Source: an uncultured Aquimarina sp. (lineage in GTDB: Bacteria; Bacteroidota; Bacteroidia; Flavobacteriales; Flavobacteriaceae). From it: DNA of 64,000 nucleotides. Positions 43,419 through 52,701 of this stretch are shown one piece after another. Made by a program: the position numbers and the translations under genes. The DNA is taken from positions 1 to 64,000 of the forward strand of contig CANMKX010000011.1 in NCBI GenBank assembly GCA_947498595.1, read 5' to 3'. The notes below the pieces were generated by a model. It saw only the letters and a program-made list of their open reading frames with translations, was not told the origin of the DNA and ran no database searches. Position 1 is the first letter of the stretch, and every line of letters begins with the position of its first letter.

Positions 43419-44081
43419 TTAAGAAGGCTCAATATTGAGCCTTCTTCCATTTTTATATGAAATAACAAAAATCTCCTTTTTAAAACCAGATTCTATTAAA
43501 ATCTTACGAAACTCTTGAGCTTCTTGCAAAGTTTCAAAAATCCCTAAACTGAATTTAAAATACCCGTTATTTTTATATATTCTATGATTTGATAAGTTTT
43601 CTGATATCAAAGAAATATCATGTGTTTCTGATGAAATTGCTGCTATTTGTACTGTGTAAATCTTTTCAGATTCTAATAAGTTTTTAGCTAAATAAAACTC
43701 TTTTACTTCTTGTAAAGATTCTTTCTCTTGTGGTGAAAGTGTATCACCTGCAACCGTAACTATTCTTGCTTTTTCATCATTTCCTAAAACAGCTTCCTCT
43801 TTTAAAAATTCACTCTTCTCTTCAGCAGTATTGGCTTTATCAATTAAAGCTTCCGTTAGCTTTCCATCCGATGAATCTTTATATATTAAATAACCAAAGG
43901 TTCCTATATTAATAGCTATTACAGCTATAATAACCCAAGTTAAAATTCCTTTTACAGTATTACTTTTATCTAATTCTTTAGACTTATATTTTACAATATA
44001 TTCTAGCTCAGATTGTTTACTTTCACCTTTTTCTATCTGACTGTATAACGCTACTAAATCTTCTTCTCTAATTTCTGGCAC
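43419..44081 (-). CDS. Membrane-anchored SPOR-like protein, 220 aa
   Basis: A cytoplasmic N-terminus (1-42), one membrane helix (about 44-66, VKGILTWVIIAVIAINIGTF cut at its core), a charged linker, and a C-terminal SPOR-like domain (about 140-212; YTVQIAAIS and YFKFSLGIFETLQEAQEFRK, the typical SPOR strand-helix pattern). SPOR domains bind denuded peptidoglycan at division sites. The final codons lie inside the palindromic terminator 43421-43446. Convergent with the E1 gene. Confidence 0.75.
   Translation of the reverse strand: MPEIREEDLVALYSQIEKGESKQSELEYIVKYKSKELDKSNTVKGILTWVIIAVIAINIGTFGYLIYKDSSDGKLTEALIDKANTAEEKSEFLKEEAVLGNDEKARIVTVAGDTLSPQEKESLQEVKEFYLAKNLLESEKIYTVQIAAISSETHDISLISENLSNHRIYKNNGYFKFSLGIFETLQEAQEFRKILIESGFKKEIFVISYKNGRRLNIEPS
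43421..43446. terminator. 26-bp palindromic terminator overlapping coding sequence
   Basis: Perfect palindrome with arms AAGAAGGCTCAAT and ATTGAGCCTTCTT. It ends the E1 gene on the plus strand and at the same time encodes the last eight residues and part of the stop of the minus-strand SPOR gene. Confidence 0.75.
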
Positions 44082-44191
44082 TTGTAGTATGTTAAAGTTT
44101 TCTACAACAAAAGTAAATCGTAATTTTAAAAAAAACTACGATTTACTAATTTATTCAACGATCTTATAGTAAGACCTTTAGATTTATTTTT

Positions 44192-45040
44192 TTATGGAAT
44201 CCATTTGATTTTCTTAAAATCAGGTTTTCTTTTCTCTAAAAATGCATTTCTTCCTTCTTTAGCCTCTTCTGTCATATATGCTAATCGTGTAGCTTCCCCA
44301 GCAAAAACTTGCTGTCCTACCATACCATCATCTGTTAAATTCATAGCGAATTTTAACATTTTTATTGAAGTTGGTGATTTTTCCAAAATTTCTTGAGCCC
44401 ATTGATATGCCGTATCTTCTAATTCAGCATGTGGTATTACAGCGTTTACCATTCCCATTTCGTATGCATCTTGAGCTGAGTAATTTCTTCCTAAAAAGAA
44501 TATTTCTCTAGCTTTTTTTTGCCCAACCATTTTGGCTAAATAAGCTGATCCGTAACCTCCATCAAAACTTGTTACATCTGCATCTGTTTGTTTAAATATA
44601 GCATGTTCTTTACTCGCTAATGTCATATCACAAACAACATGTAAACTATGTCCTCCTCCTACAGCCCAACCAGGCACAACAGCTATCACTACTTTAGGCA
44701 TAAAACGAATTAATCGCTGTACTTCCAAAATATTTAATCGATGCATTCCATCTTCTCCAACATACCCTTGATGTCCTCTTGCTTTTTGATCCCCTCCACT
44801 ACAAAATGAATATACCCCATCTTTGCTAGATGGTCCTTCTGCAGACAACAAAACAACTCCTATAGAAGTATCTTCTTGTGCATCATAAAATGCTTCGTAT
44901 AGCTCACTTGTTGTTTTTGGTCTAAATGCATTACGTACATCTGGCCTATTGAACGCTATTCGTGCTACTCCATTTGATTTTTTATATGTAATATCTTCAA
45001 ATTCCTTTACCGTTTGCCATTCGATAGTATCTGTACTCAT
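44192..45040 (-). CDS. menB: 1,4-dihydroxy-2-naphthoyl-CoA synthase
   Basis: It closes the second ring of menaquinone from o-succinylbenzoyl-CoA. 282 aa, crotonase fold, with FNRPDVRNAFRPKT, the oxyanion-hole region SGGDQKARG, FDGGYGSAYLAKMVG and EIFFLGRNYSAQDAYEMGMVN, which are diagnostic for MenB over other crotonases. The menD/menF/thioesterase genes lie 2.7 kb upstream on the same strand, separated by cvfB, a DUF2853 gene and two plus-strand genes. Confidence 0.95.
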   Translation of the reverse strand: MSTDTIEWQTVKEFEDITYKKSNGVARIAFNRPDVRNAFRPKTTSELYEAFYDAQEDTSIGVVLLSAEGPSSKDGVYSFCSGGDQKARGHQGYVGEDGMHRLNILEVQRLIRFMPKVVIAVVPGWAVGGGHSLHVVCDMTLASKEHAIFKQTDADVTSFDGGYGSAYLAKMVGQKKAREIFFLGRNYSAQDAYEMGMVNAVIPHAELEDTAYQWAQEILEKSPTSIKMLKFAMNLTDDGMVGQQVFAGEATRLAYMTEEAKEGRNAFLEKRKPDFKKIKWIP

Positions 45041-45202
45041 AGTTTTCTCTTATATTTTAATCAAAAATAAGACAATATTGATTAATTATAAATCATTCTT
45101 AACTCTTTTACACTTAGTTTTTTCAAAAAAATCATTTTAATTTCACTAAATACTGTCATTTTGCATGATTTTTGATGAATTAAAATAACTAACAGTTATC
45201 TT

Positions 45203-45637
45203 ATGAAAAAAATACTATTCCTTTTTTTATGTTTCTTTGCATTTACTACTTCTAAAGCACAGGTTTTAAATATATTTTCAATTTCAGATTTAGAATATTT
45301 AGAATTACCTATAAAAAATAAAAATGTCATTTTATTTTGTTTCAATCATATAGAAAAAACTCAAACAGCAAACTTACAAGATATTAAATCTTACAAAAAT
45401 TTAATTATTGAAGCACATTCAAATAACACTCCTATTCTTTCTTTAAAAAACATAGATGGTTATCTTACTTCAAATAATCAGTATCTTTCTAACGAACCTA
45501 AACAACTTGTAATCAACATTACTTCTGATGTAGTACAAAGATCATTTTACACAAAACATTCTATGAATCGAATTAAAAATACAGTTTATAAAGAATCATG
45601 GGGTAGCTATAATGATCATCCATTCTTTACATTTTAA
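45203..45637 (+). CDS. Secreted hypothetical protein, 144 aa
   Basis: The signal peptide ends at SKAQ (about 20). The rest is unrecognised. Its C-terminal part, RIKNTVYKESWG, resembles KIKNIAYKEATGG of the next protein (45711-46178), so the two are probably distant relatives or receive the same C-terminal signal. It is monocistronic, with 73 bp to the next gene. No promoter box is clear. Confidence 0.55.
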   Translation: MKKILFLFLCFFAFTTSKAQVLNIFSISDLEYLELPIKNKNVILFCFNHIEKTQTANLQDIKSYKNLIIEAHSNNTPILSLKNIDGYLTSNNQYLSNEPKQLVINITSDVVQRSFYTKHSMNRIKNTVYKESWGSYNDHPFFTF

Positions 45638-45662
45638 TAAAAAATTAATCTTATCAATTATC

Positions 45663-45670
45663 TAAATTTG
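45663..45670 (+). promoter_or_regulatory. -7 box before the 155-residue secreted protein
   Basis: TAAATTTG, a perfect Bacteroidota -7 element 40 nt before the ATG at 45711; the -33 box is not obvious. Confidence 0.4.
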
Positions 45671-45710
45671 CATGGTTTTTGATATCTTTAGATCAGTTAA
45701 GAATTTTTAC

Positions 45711-46178
45711 ATGAAAAAGATCATTATAGCACTTATTGTTTGTATAGTTTCCGTATCAACATATGCACAAGAATTTGGAAAATCATTAAAAGTAGATCCA
45801 TATTCTCTTGATGAGTTTGATCATGGCTATGCTGATTTAATCATTGAGCATATTGAGATTACGCCATCGTTGTCCAATCGTAGAGTGCCTGAATTAATGG
45901 ATTTGCAGCAGATAAGTTTAAAAGAAATAGACCTTACCGTAGATATTCGTAAAGAAGCTTTTAGGGATAAAAGACCTCTTGTTTTATTAAATAATGACAG
46001 AAGAATTTCACCCACTCACAAAATACAATTCAATCGTCAGAAAGAAACTTCTGGTATTAGCATTTCTGTATCTGGTAGTGGTTCTAATAATAGTAATAAT
46101 GCAGGAAAAATCAAAAACATTGCCTATAAAGAAGCAACTGGTGGTATTTTTTGCCAAGCTACGGGGCAATATTATTGA
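45711..46178 (+). CDS. Secreted hypothetical protein, 155 aa
   Basis: The ATG at 45711 gives a good signal peptide (IALIVCIVSVSTYAQ); the longer frame starting at 45672 would bury it behind 13 residues and overlap the promoter. The middle is charged, followed by a serine/asparagine-rich linker (SVSGSGSNNSNNAG) and the tail KIKNIAYKEATGGIFCQATGQ. No known family. It shares the tail motif with the preceding gene and converges on cvfB. Confidence 0.55.
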   Translation: MKKIIIALIVCIVSVSTYAQEFGKSLKVDPYSLDEFDHGYADLIIEHIEITPSLSNRRVPELMDLQQISLKEIDLTVDIRKEAFRDKRPLVLLNNDRRISPTHKIQFNRQKETSGISISVSGSGSNNSNNAGKIKNIAYKEATGGIFCQATGQYY

Positions 46179-46198
46179 TTTTTCGTTGCATTCAATTT

Positions 46199-47035
46199 TT
46201 ATTTTTCAATCAGTTGAATTCCTTCTTTTTCAATAGTAATTTTACGTTCTTTATATAGAGATCCTATAGCTCTTTTAAAACTCTTTTTACTCAACTGAAA
46301 AGTGTCTTCAATTTCCTTTGGACTTGATTTATCATTAACAGCTATATATCCTCCACTAGCTTCTAGTTCTCTTAATATTTGTGCCGCATTGGGTTCTATA
46401 GACCTATATCCATGTTTTTGAATAGTTAAATCTATTTTCCCATCAGGACGAACTTTCTTTATAAAACCTTTCAGTTTATCTCCTACTGTTAATTTTTGAA
46501 AAATTTCATCATTATAAATTAATCCTAGGTGTTTACCGTTAACTATGGCATTCCAACCTCTTGGAGATGGATGTGATAATATAAGATCTACCTCATCATA
46601 GGGAGATAATAAAACTAATGAATTATCTAAGAACGAATTTGTTTTACTTGAAGCTACCAAACGGTTTGTTTCATCATCTAAATATACGTATACTAAATAC
46701 CAGTTTCCTGATCTCATTCTATTAGCTTGTTCTTTAAAGGGTACAAATAGATCTTTTTCTAATCCCCAACTCATAAATGCTCCTATATCTGATACGCTCG
46801 CACATTTTAAATATGCAAAGGTGTTAACTGTAGCAAAAGGTTCTAACGTAGTACATACGATTCGTTCATGACTATCTAAATATACAAAAACATTTAATTC
46901 TTCTCCAATTTCAAATACTTCTGGCACGTATTTATTTGGTAATAAAACTTCATCTTCCTCTTCATTTCCTAAAAACAATCCCGGTTCTGTATCTCTTAGT
47001 ATTGTTAATGTATTATATGTTCCTAACTTAAGCAT
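46199..47035 (-). CDS. cvfB: CvfB/YitL-family S1-like RNA-binding protein
   Basis: 278 aa with three S1-like OB domains (about 1-60, 65-135, 145-215) and a C-terminal winged-helix region (about 220-278; DTFQLSKKSFKRAIGSLYKERKI cut at its core helix). The CvfB family binds RNA; its role is in virulence and growth regulation in Firmicutes and unassigned here. TATCTTTG at 47052-47059 on the minus strand is a perfect -7 box 17 nt before the ATG. It sits between men genes, a placement also common in related genomes from general knowledge. Confidence 0.85.
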   Translation of the reverse strand: MLKLGTYNTLTILRDTEPGLFLGNEEEDEVLLPNKYVPEVFEIGEELNVFVYLDSHERIVCTTLEPFATVNTFAYLKCASVSDIGAFMSWGLEKDLFVPFKEQANRMRSGNWYLVYVYLDDETNRLVASSKTNSFLDNSLVLLSPYDEVDLILSHPSPRGWNAIVNGKHLGLIYNDEIFQKLTVGDKLKGFIKKVRPDGKIDLTIQKHGYRSIEPNAAQILRELEASGGYIAVNDKSSPKEIEDTFQLSKKSFKRAIGSLYKERKITIEKEGIQLIEK

Positions 47036-47209
47036 TTCTTGTTATTTTTTGCAAAGATACCTGTTTTAGTGAGGCTAATACTATATAAATATCAAAATAA
47101 TCAACTAGATTGTTTTCTATTCACTTTATTTTTTCAATATCAAATAATATTATTAGCATGTGAAGCGTACTATTTTTTGTAATCTATAAAGGAATTATCA
47201 TTAAAAACA

Positions 47210-47240
47210 AAAAGCGCCTTTTTAAGAAAAAGGCACTTTT
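47210..47240 (-). terminator. Terminator after the DUF2853 gene
   Basis: A stem of AAAAGCGCCTTTTT and AAAAAGGCACTTTT around AAG with one mismatch, 22 bp past the stop of the minus-strand gene. The remainder of 47036-47209 shows only the cvfB promoter box. Confidence 0.7.
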
Positions 47241-47262
47241 ATTACGTTATTTTTGAACAATT

Positions 47263-47604
47263 CTAATTGTATATTGCTTCTTTACTAAAATGCTTAGTTA
47301 ATAAATAATATACTACTGCTCTATATTTATTTCTATTAGACTTACCATATTTATCCATAACAGATGCTATAGCTTCGTCTAATTTATCACTATCTTCTAG
47401 ACCTAATTTCTTAATTAAAAAGTTGTTCTTTACTGTTTCTAATTCCTTTGGGTCACTACCAGATACAGTCGATGCATCTTTATTATAGATCGATGGGCCA
47501 CAACCTACAGTAACTTTTGTTAATAAGTCCATGTCTGCTGTTTCTCCAATTTTATCTTTTAAATCTTCAGCATATTTAGCGATAAGCTCTTCTCTTTTAC
47601 TCAT
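47263..47604 (-). CDS. DUF2853 family protein, 113 aa
   Basis: A small helical cytoplasmic protein; NFLIKKLGLED and YRAVVYYLLTKHF fit the DUF2853 family, whose function is unknown. It is preceded by menD (101 bp) on the same strand and followed by its own terminator. Confidence 0.8.
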   Translation of the reverse strand: MSKREELIAKYAEDLKDKIGETADMDLLTKVTVGCGPSIYNKDASTVSGSDPKELETVKNNFLIKKLGLEDSDKLDEAIASVMDKYGKSNRNKYRAVVYYLLTKHFSKEAIYN

Positions 47605-47705
47605 AATATTTTGATGTTTTATGTTTTGTTAATACCCTGATTACTTCAAATATACTATAATAAATGCTGAGTTAAGAATTTTTACGGCTATTAAAAATCA
47701 TATTT

Positions 47706-49433
47706 TTAGATGAAATACTTAAAATAGTCGATTAAAATCTTATCGTTATCTTTTCTAGGTGTAAATACCTCTAATAATTGCGGGGATTCATTATTCTCAT
47801 AGATTTTTTGTACTTCTTTTTCTAATTCATTTTCATCTCTGGCTACAGAATATTCAAAATTATACATCTTACACAGATGTTCTGCTGTTAATGAATGAGT
47901 AGTTTCAAAAAAACGATTAAAATTAGGAGTATCTTCTTTACCTGGTAAAATCCTAAAGATTCCACCTCCATTATTATTAATCACAATGATTTTAAAATTT
48001 TTGGGAATATAGTTATTCCATAAACCATTACTATCATAGAAAAAACTTAAATCTCCTGTAATCAATGTTGTTATTGTTTTGTTTATCAGAGCTGCGCCAA
48101 TTGCTGTAGAGGTACTTCCGTCTATACCACTTGTTCCTCTATTACAGAATACTGTTTGCCCTTTTTTTAATGAAAACAACTGTGTGTAGCGTATTGTAGA
48201 ACTGTTACTTAATTGTAGCATTGCTGTTCTTGGAATTTTATTCAAAATAATTGAATACGCTATAAAATCTGAGAACGGAATTGATTTTATGTATGTATTA
48301 TGCTTTATTCTTCTATCTTCTCTTATAGCAATCCATGATTTTTGATAATTGCTATCTAATAATTTTGTGCGCGATAAAAAAACATCAAAAAAAGCATTTG
48401 GATTCATTTTCACATGTTCTGTTAAGCAAAAATAGGTGTCAAAAGCTTTCTTTTCATCAATATGCCAATGTGCTTTAGGTTGGTATTTTCTTAAAAAAGC
48501 TTTGATTTTTTTAGAAACAATTAACCCTCCAAGAGTTAATAATATTTCTGGTTGTAGTACTTCAAACTCTTCCTCTTTAAGAGGCGCTATTAGCTGATCT
48601 ATACAATTAATAATTCGAGGGTGATAAACATTGGATGTCGTTTCTGTCAAGATCAAAACACTTGGATCTTTTAATAATAAATCAATCCATTGTTCTCGAA
48701 TATTACCTGGTGTACTAACTCCAATTAAAACTAATTTTCGTTTAGAAGAGTTCCACAATTCAAGCATCTCATCTTTTAGATCCTCAGCAAACGTGTAAAT
48801 GATTTTTTCTGGAGGTATATTTCTTGGTATTACAGATGGTTTATCCACCTTATCATATAATGGCTCATAAAAAGGTGCATTGATATGAACTGGCCCTTTG
48901 TTTTCTATAGCTTTATTTAATGCTACATTGATTATTCTCTCATTATGTTTTTGAGCTTCTCGCTGCTTTTGTAATACTTTTTCTTCTTGAGACTCTAACT
49001 CGTGTAGAACAATTTCAGAATATAAGTTTGCTGAATACAGTATATGGTTTTCAAAAACATCTTTTTGACGAATTGTTTGTCCGTCACCAATATCAATTCT
49101 TTCTATTGGCCTATCTGCACTAATAACTACTAATGGAATATCACTATAGTAAGCTTCAGAAATAGCTGGGTAATAATTTAATAATGCGCTTCCAGAAGTA
49201 CACACTATAGCTACAGGTTCTTTTAGCTGTTGTGCCATTCCTAGCGCAAAAAAAGCTGCACAACGTTCATCTACTATACTAAAACATTCCATCGCTGGGT
49301 GTTCTGTAAATCCTATTGTCAAAGGTGCATTACGAGATCCTGGAGAAATAATAATCTTTTTTATCCCTTTTGCTTCACACAAAGCAACTATTGTTTGTGA
49401 TAACGGAATCTTAGAGTACATGTGTTTTTTCAT
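47706..49433 (-). CDS. menD: SEPHCHC synthase MenD
   Basis: The TPP-dependent enzyme that joins isochorismate and 2-oxoglutarate in menaquinone synthesis. 575 aa with IISPGSRNAPLTIGF, VDERCAAFFALGMAQ (catalytic Glu), TSGSALLNYYPA, NRGTSGIDGSTSTAIGAA and the TPP/Mg motif GDLSFFYDSNGLW. An internal Met at position 5 is an alternative start. It lies 74 bp after the isochorismate synthase gene, which supplies its substrate. Confidence 0.96.
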   Translation of the reverse strand: MKKHMYSKIPLSQTIVALCEAKGIKKIIISPGSRNAPLTIGFTEHPAMECFSIVDERCAAFFALGMAQQLKEPVAIVCTSGSALLNYYPAISEAYYSDIPLVVISADRPIERIDIGDGQTIRQKDVFENHILYSANLYSEIVLHELESQEEKVLQKQREAQKHNERIINVALNKAIENKGPVHINAPFYEPLYDKVDKPSVIPRNIPPEKIIYTFAEDLKDEMLELWNSSKRKLVLIGVSTPGNIREQWIDLLLKDPSVLILTETTSNVYHPRIINCIDQLIAPLKEEEFEVLQPEILLTLGGLIVSKKIKAFLRKYQPKAHWHIDEKKAFDTYFCLTEHVKMNPNAFFDVFLSRTKLLDSNYQKSWIAIREDRRIKHNTYIKSIPFSDFIAYSIILNKIPRTAMLQLSNSSTIRYTQLFSLKKGQTVFCNRGTSGIDGSTSTAIGAALINKTITTLITGDLSFFYDSNGLWNNYIPKNFKIIVINNNGGGIFRILPGKEDTPNFNRFFETTHSLTAEHLCKMYNFEYSVARDENELEKEVQKIYENNESPQLLEVFTPRKDNDKILIDYFKYFI

Positions 49434-49507
49434 CGAATCTGTAAAATTACGATATACTACTCAAATTACATATATCATTTAAGAAGTTATTCTATATCCA
49501 CAAATTA

Positions 49508-50584
49508 TTACAATACTTTCTTTAGTATTTCTGATTTTTTAATGGTTTCAGTCCATTCATCTGTAGGAATAGAATCCTTAGTTATTCCTCCTCCAATATA
49601 TAAATACAGCTTTTTTTCTTGATATTCCATGCATCTTAAATTGACGAACAGATTTGATTCTTTTATATCTTCTGTATTTGTCATATTTAATTCCCCTAAA
49701 AAACCTGTATAAAATTTTCTATTATAACCTTCTTCTTTTAAAATAAACTCCTTTGCTTTTAATTTTGGTAAACCACAAACTGCTGGTGTAGGATGAAGTG
49801 TTTCTAAAACAGATTTTAATTGATTCTTTTTTGATTGAAAAACACCTGAAATATCTGTTTTGATATGAACTATACTACCCGCTCTATGGGTCATTGGACT
49901 CGATACTTCTAATTTTTTTACACTACTTTTTAATCCTAAAACTATGGTATCTGTTACTATTTGCTGCTCTTCTTTTTCCTTGTCTCCCCAGATAATATTT
50001 TTTTCATCACTTTGATAGGCTTGCGTACCTGCCAAAGACATGGTATAAAAATTATTTGATTTTACTTTTAATAGGGTTTCTGGTGTAGCTCCAAACCACA
50101 TTCCTACTTTAGGGTGATACCAGCAATACACAAAAGCATTTGCATAAGTATGCACTAATCTTTTAAAAACCGTAAGAAATTCTATTTCTTTATTAATTTC
50201 TTCTATCCTTGATAAAACAATTTTTCTTGCCTTATTATTCTTTATATAATCGATCCCTTTATTGACTAAATCAATATGTTTTAATTGGTCTTTTAGTGTA
50301 TATTGCTTTTCTACATACTGATTCAATGACATTTCTTCTGTCATTGATGTTGAATCGATACTTAATTTTTCCGATTTATTTAACGGAAAAAAAACATGCT
50401 CTTCTATATTTAAAAATGGAGTAAAAACAAATCCAGTCTCTTCAAAATCAATTGTTCTATATATTACTGCTTCTTTTTGTAATATCCCTTCAATTCTTTT
50501 TGAGTTTGGCTTTCTGTATAATACAAATGGCTTTTTATCCTCATGTTGATCTTTTATACGTTCAAAAAAAAACAATGCATCCAT
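49508..50584 (-). CDS. menF: Isochorismate synthase
   Basis: A chorismate-binding enzyme that makes isochorismate for MenD. 358 aa; visible motifs include RKIVLSRIEEI, WFGATPETLLKV, SLAGTQ, HPTPAVCGLPK and the C-terminal NLRCMEYQEKKLYLYIGGGIT with the Mg-binding region. The neighbouring menD and thioesterase genes assign it to menaquinone rather than siderophore synthesis. It starts 2 bp after the thioesterase stop. Confidence 0.92.
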   Translation of the reverse strand: MDALFFFERIKDQHEDKKPFVLYRKPNSKRIEGILQKEAVIYRTIDFEETGFVFTPFLNIEEHVFFPLNKSEKLSIDSTSMTEEMSLNQYVEKQYTLKDQLKHIDLVNKGIDYIKNNKARKIVLSRIEEINKEIEFLTVFKRLVHTYANAFVYCWYHPKVGMWFGATPETLLKVKSNNFYTMSLAGTQAYQSDEKNIIWGDKEKEEQQIVTDTIVLGLKSSVKKLEVSSPMTHRAGSIVHIKTDISGVFQSKKNQLKSVLETLHPTPAVCGLPKLKAKEFILKEEGYNRKFYTGFLGELNMTNTEDIKESNLFVNLRCMEYQEKKLYLYIGGGITKDSIPTDEWTETIKKSEILKKVL

Positions 50585-50586
50585 TC

Positions 50587-51012
50587 TTACTTCTTTTTTG
50601 ATAACGCCATAGTAGTAAGTTTTACTATAGAGATTAAATTTTCTTCTTCATCTCTAATTTTTATATCCCATAATTGAGTGGTACGACCTTTATGTACTAT
50701 TTCTGCTCTTGCATATACATTACCTTCTCTAATGCTTTTTACATGATTTGCAGAAATCTCTATACCTCTAATATAGAAATCTTCAGCATTTAAAAATAAA
50801 AACGAAGCAGCACTTCCAACACTCTCTGCCAAAGCCACCATAGCACCGCCATGTAAAACGCCATCAGGTTGATGAACTCTTGGAGTAACAGGCATTTTTG
50901 CTACTAAATAATCTATTCCTACTTCACAAAATGAAATCTCTAATGTTTCCATTAATGTGTTTTTGCACATTTTTTTGCATTGCTCAAGAATTTCTTTTTC
51001 TGATAATTTCAT
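50587..51012 (-). CDS. Hotdog thioesterase, PaaI/MenI type, 141 aa
   Basis: A hotdog-fold acyl-CoA thioesterase: VHQPDGVLHGGAMVALAESVG carries the family's catalytic region (split here after HGG in practice), followed by EISANHVKSIREG. First gene of the men operon, so it most likely hydrolyses 1,4-dihydroxy-2-naphthoyl-CoA, the product of MenB. PaaI-like phenylacetate function is the alternative but has no context here. Confidence 0.82.
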   Translation of the reverse strand: MKLSEKEILEQCKKMCKNTLMETLEISFCEVGIDYLVAKMPVTPRVHQPDGVLHGGAMVALAESVGSAASFLFLNAEDFYIRGIEISANHVKSIREGNVYARAEIVHKGRTTQLWDIKIRDEEENLISIVKLTTMALSKKK

Positions 51013-51048
51013 GTAAGTTTCGTTTTTTACAATGGTATATCAAAAAAA

Positions 51049-51076
51049 GAAACTATCCAAAAAAATGGATAGTTTC
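51049..51076 (-). terminator. Terminator of the 137-residue membrane protein gene
   Basis: A perfect 10-bp stem, GAAACTATCC (51049-51058) and GGATAGTTTC (51067-51076), with an 8-nt A-rich loop, between the minus-strand gene at 51111 and the men operon start. Confidence 0.7.
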
Positions 51077-51110
51077 GTTATATTAATTCCTAAAAAAATA
51101 CTGTCTATTC

Positions 51111-51524
51111 TTAAATAGCGTCTATGGATGTTCTTAAAAAATTTTTACTCCCAACTGTTAAAATATATCCATATAACAACAACCAACCTATTCCGATAAA
51201 AGCACCTAAACTTATTAGAATTTGAACATGCGATTGTACTAAGAATAATGCAATCAATAAAGTAAGTCCAATCCAAATAAACTTATCCTGATTCATTATT
51301 GGTTTAATGTTGAATTCTAATAATTGTGTTTTATCTATAAAAAACTCTGTCTTTTGAGTTTTCAACCAATATACCTCAGCATGTATTTCATGTATTCCTT
51401 CATCTAAGTCTATTTCTAAGACACCTCCAAAACCAACTTGATACTCTTTTTTATCTATATACACTTTGTAATCTTCTGAAAAACTGATAAATGTATCCTT
51501 TCTTTTAATAAGTAGCTTTGACAT
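51111..51524 (-). CDS. Membrane hypothetical protein, 137 aa
   Basis: The ATG at 51524 (MSKLLIKRKDTF) is preferred over a start 33 nt upstream. Residues 1-80 form a beta-rich cytoplasmic part; two adjacent membrane helices lie at about 84-123. No family recognised. The upstream spacer 51558-51797 (240 bp) is AT-rich and shows no clear site. Confidence 0.55.
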   Translation of the reverse strand: MSKLLIKRKDTFISFSEDYKVYIDKKEYQVGFGGVLEIDLDEGIHEIHAEVYWLKTQKTEFFIDKTQLLEFNIKPIMNQDKFIWIGLTLLIALFLVQSHVQILISLGAFIGIGWLLLYGYILTVGSKNFLRTSIDAI

Positions 51525-51797
51525 GTGAATGTAGGTTTTAGGTTTTAAGTCTAACAAACTTAGTTAAATACTATTAAATTTTCTTGTGGTTTTTCCACAA
51601 AAAAAAATCATTCCAATAATATATCAATTCTTTTTAAATACTATTTTACTCAATTTAATCTTTAATACTGAAATACGCTGGAATAATCCTAATCAGTGTA
51701 AAAAAAACCTTATACTTTTTCATTTTTAAATTCACTAAAATCAAGATATATTGCACCCTCAATTATTAGTCATCTATTCTATCATTTTATAACACCA

Positions 51798-52424
51798 ATG
51801 AAAAAACAAGTTGAATACCTTACAAACAATACTTATGACACTCTAAACTCTTTAACTAGCGAAACAAAAACTGTTTGGCTCGTATGTCATGGAATTGGTT
51901 ATTTAAGTCGTTATTTCATTCGTTTATTTGAAGAATTGGATCCTGTAGAAAATTATATTATAGCCCCACAAGCGCCTTCAAAGTATTATAAAGACGCTAA
52001 TTATCGTAAAGTAGGTGCTAGTTGGTTAACAAAGGAGAACACCCAAATTGACACGCAAAATATTCTAAATTATATTGATGCAATTATTAAGGATGAAAAG
52101 ATTCCATCGCATCTTAAATTTGTTGTTCTCGGATATTCTCAAGGAGTGAGTATTACGAGTCGATGGATCGCTAGTCGTAGGATAAAATGTGACCATTTTA
52201 TTATTATTTCTGGTGGTTTTCCGAAAGAATTAAAAAAAGAGGACTTTACATTTTTAGCATCTCAAACAAAAATCACACATATTTTAGGTGCTAACGATCC
52301 ACTGTTCACTCAAGAAGCAATAGATGCAGAAAAAGAACGATTATTAAAGATACTTCCGCATATTACATTCAAAACTCATGATGGTGGACATGAATTAAAT
52401 ATTAAATCTTTTATCTCTCTCTAG
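51798..52424 (+). CDS. Alpha/beta hydrolase, carboxylesterase-like, 208 aa
   Basis: A compact serine hydrolase of the phospholipase/carboxylesterase type: nucleophile elbow GYSQG with S114, acid in LGANDPLF (about 170) and base His in GGHEL near 199. No signal peptide, so it is cytoplasmic. Substrate not known. The 3' end overlaps the convergent DUF1272 gene by 14 bp. Confidence 0.85.
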   Translation: MKKQVEYLTNNTYDTLNSLTSETKTVWLVCHGIGYLSRYFIRLFEELDPVENYIIAPQAPSKYYKDANYRKVGASWLTKENTQIDTQNILNYIDAIIKDEKIPSHLKFVVLGYSQGVSITSRWIASRRIKCDHFIIISGGFPKELKKEDFTFLASQTKITHILGANDPLFTQEAIDAEKERLLKILPHITFKTHDGGHELNIKSFISL

Positions 52425-52701
52425 GTTTTATATTTTTTAATCGATTCAATAATACTTTAAAATTCAAGCTATCAATTGGTTTATAAATTCTCTTATCACT
52501 AATAGGATGTTTTTTTAACCATTCTTTAGGTCGTATTGGTCTTTTCTCAAAACCTCCGCCGCAATTTGGACATACATTTTCAAGCACATCACTAACGCAA
52601 TTTACACAAAATGTACATTCAAAAGTACAAATCATAGCTTCATCACTATCTCTTGGTAAGTCACAATTACAATGTTCACAATTTGGTCTTATTTCAAGCA
52701 T
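52411..52701 (-). CDS. DUF1272 zinc-ribbon protein, 96 aa
   Basis: Nine cysteines in paired positions (CEHCNC, CTFECTFCVNC, CPNCGG) fit the DUF1272 family, small predicted zinc-binding proteins without assigned function. The basic C-terminus (about 60-96) could touch nucleic acid. It overlaps the upstream pyridoxamine-oxidase-like gene by 8 bp, so the two are co-translated. Confidence 0.85.
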   Translation of the reverse strand: MLEIRPNCEHCNCDLPRDSDEAMICTFECTFCVNCVSDVLENVCPNCGGGFEKRPIRPKEWLKKHPISDKRIYKPIDSLNFKVLLNRLKNIKPRER

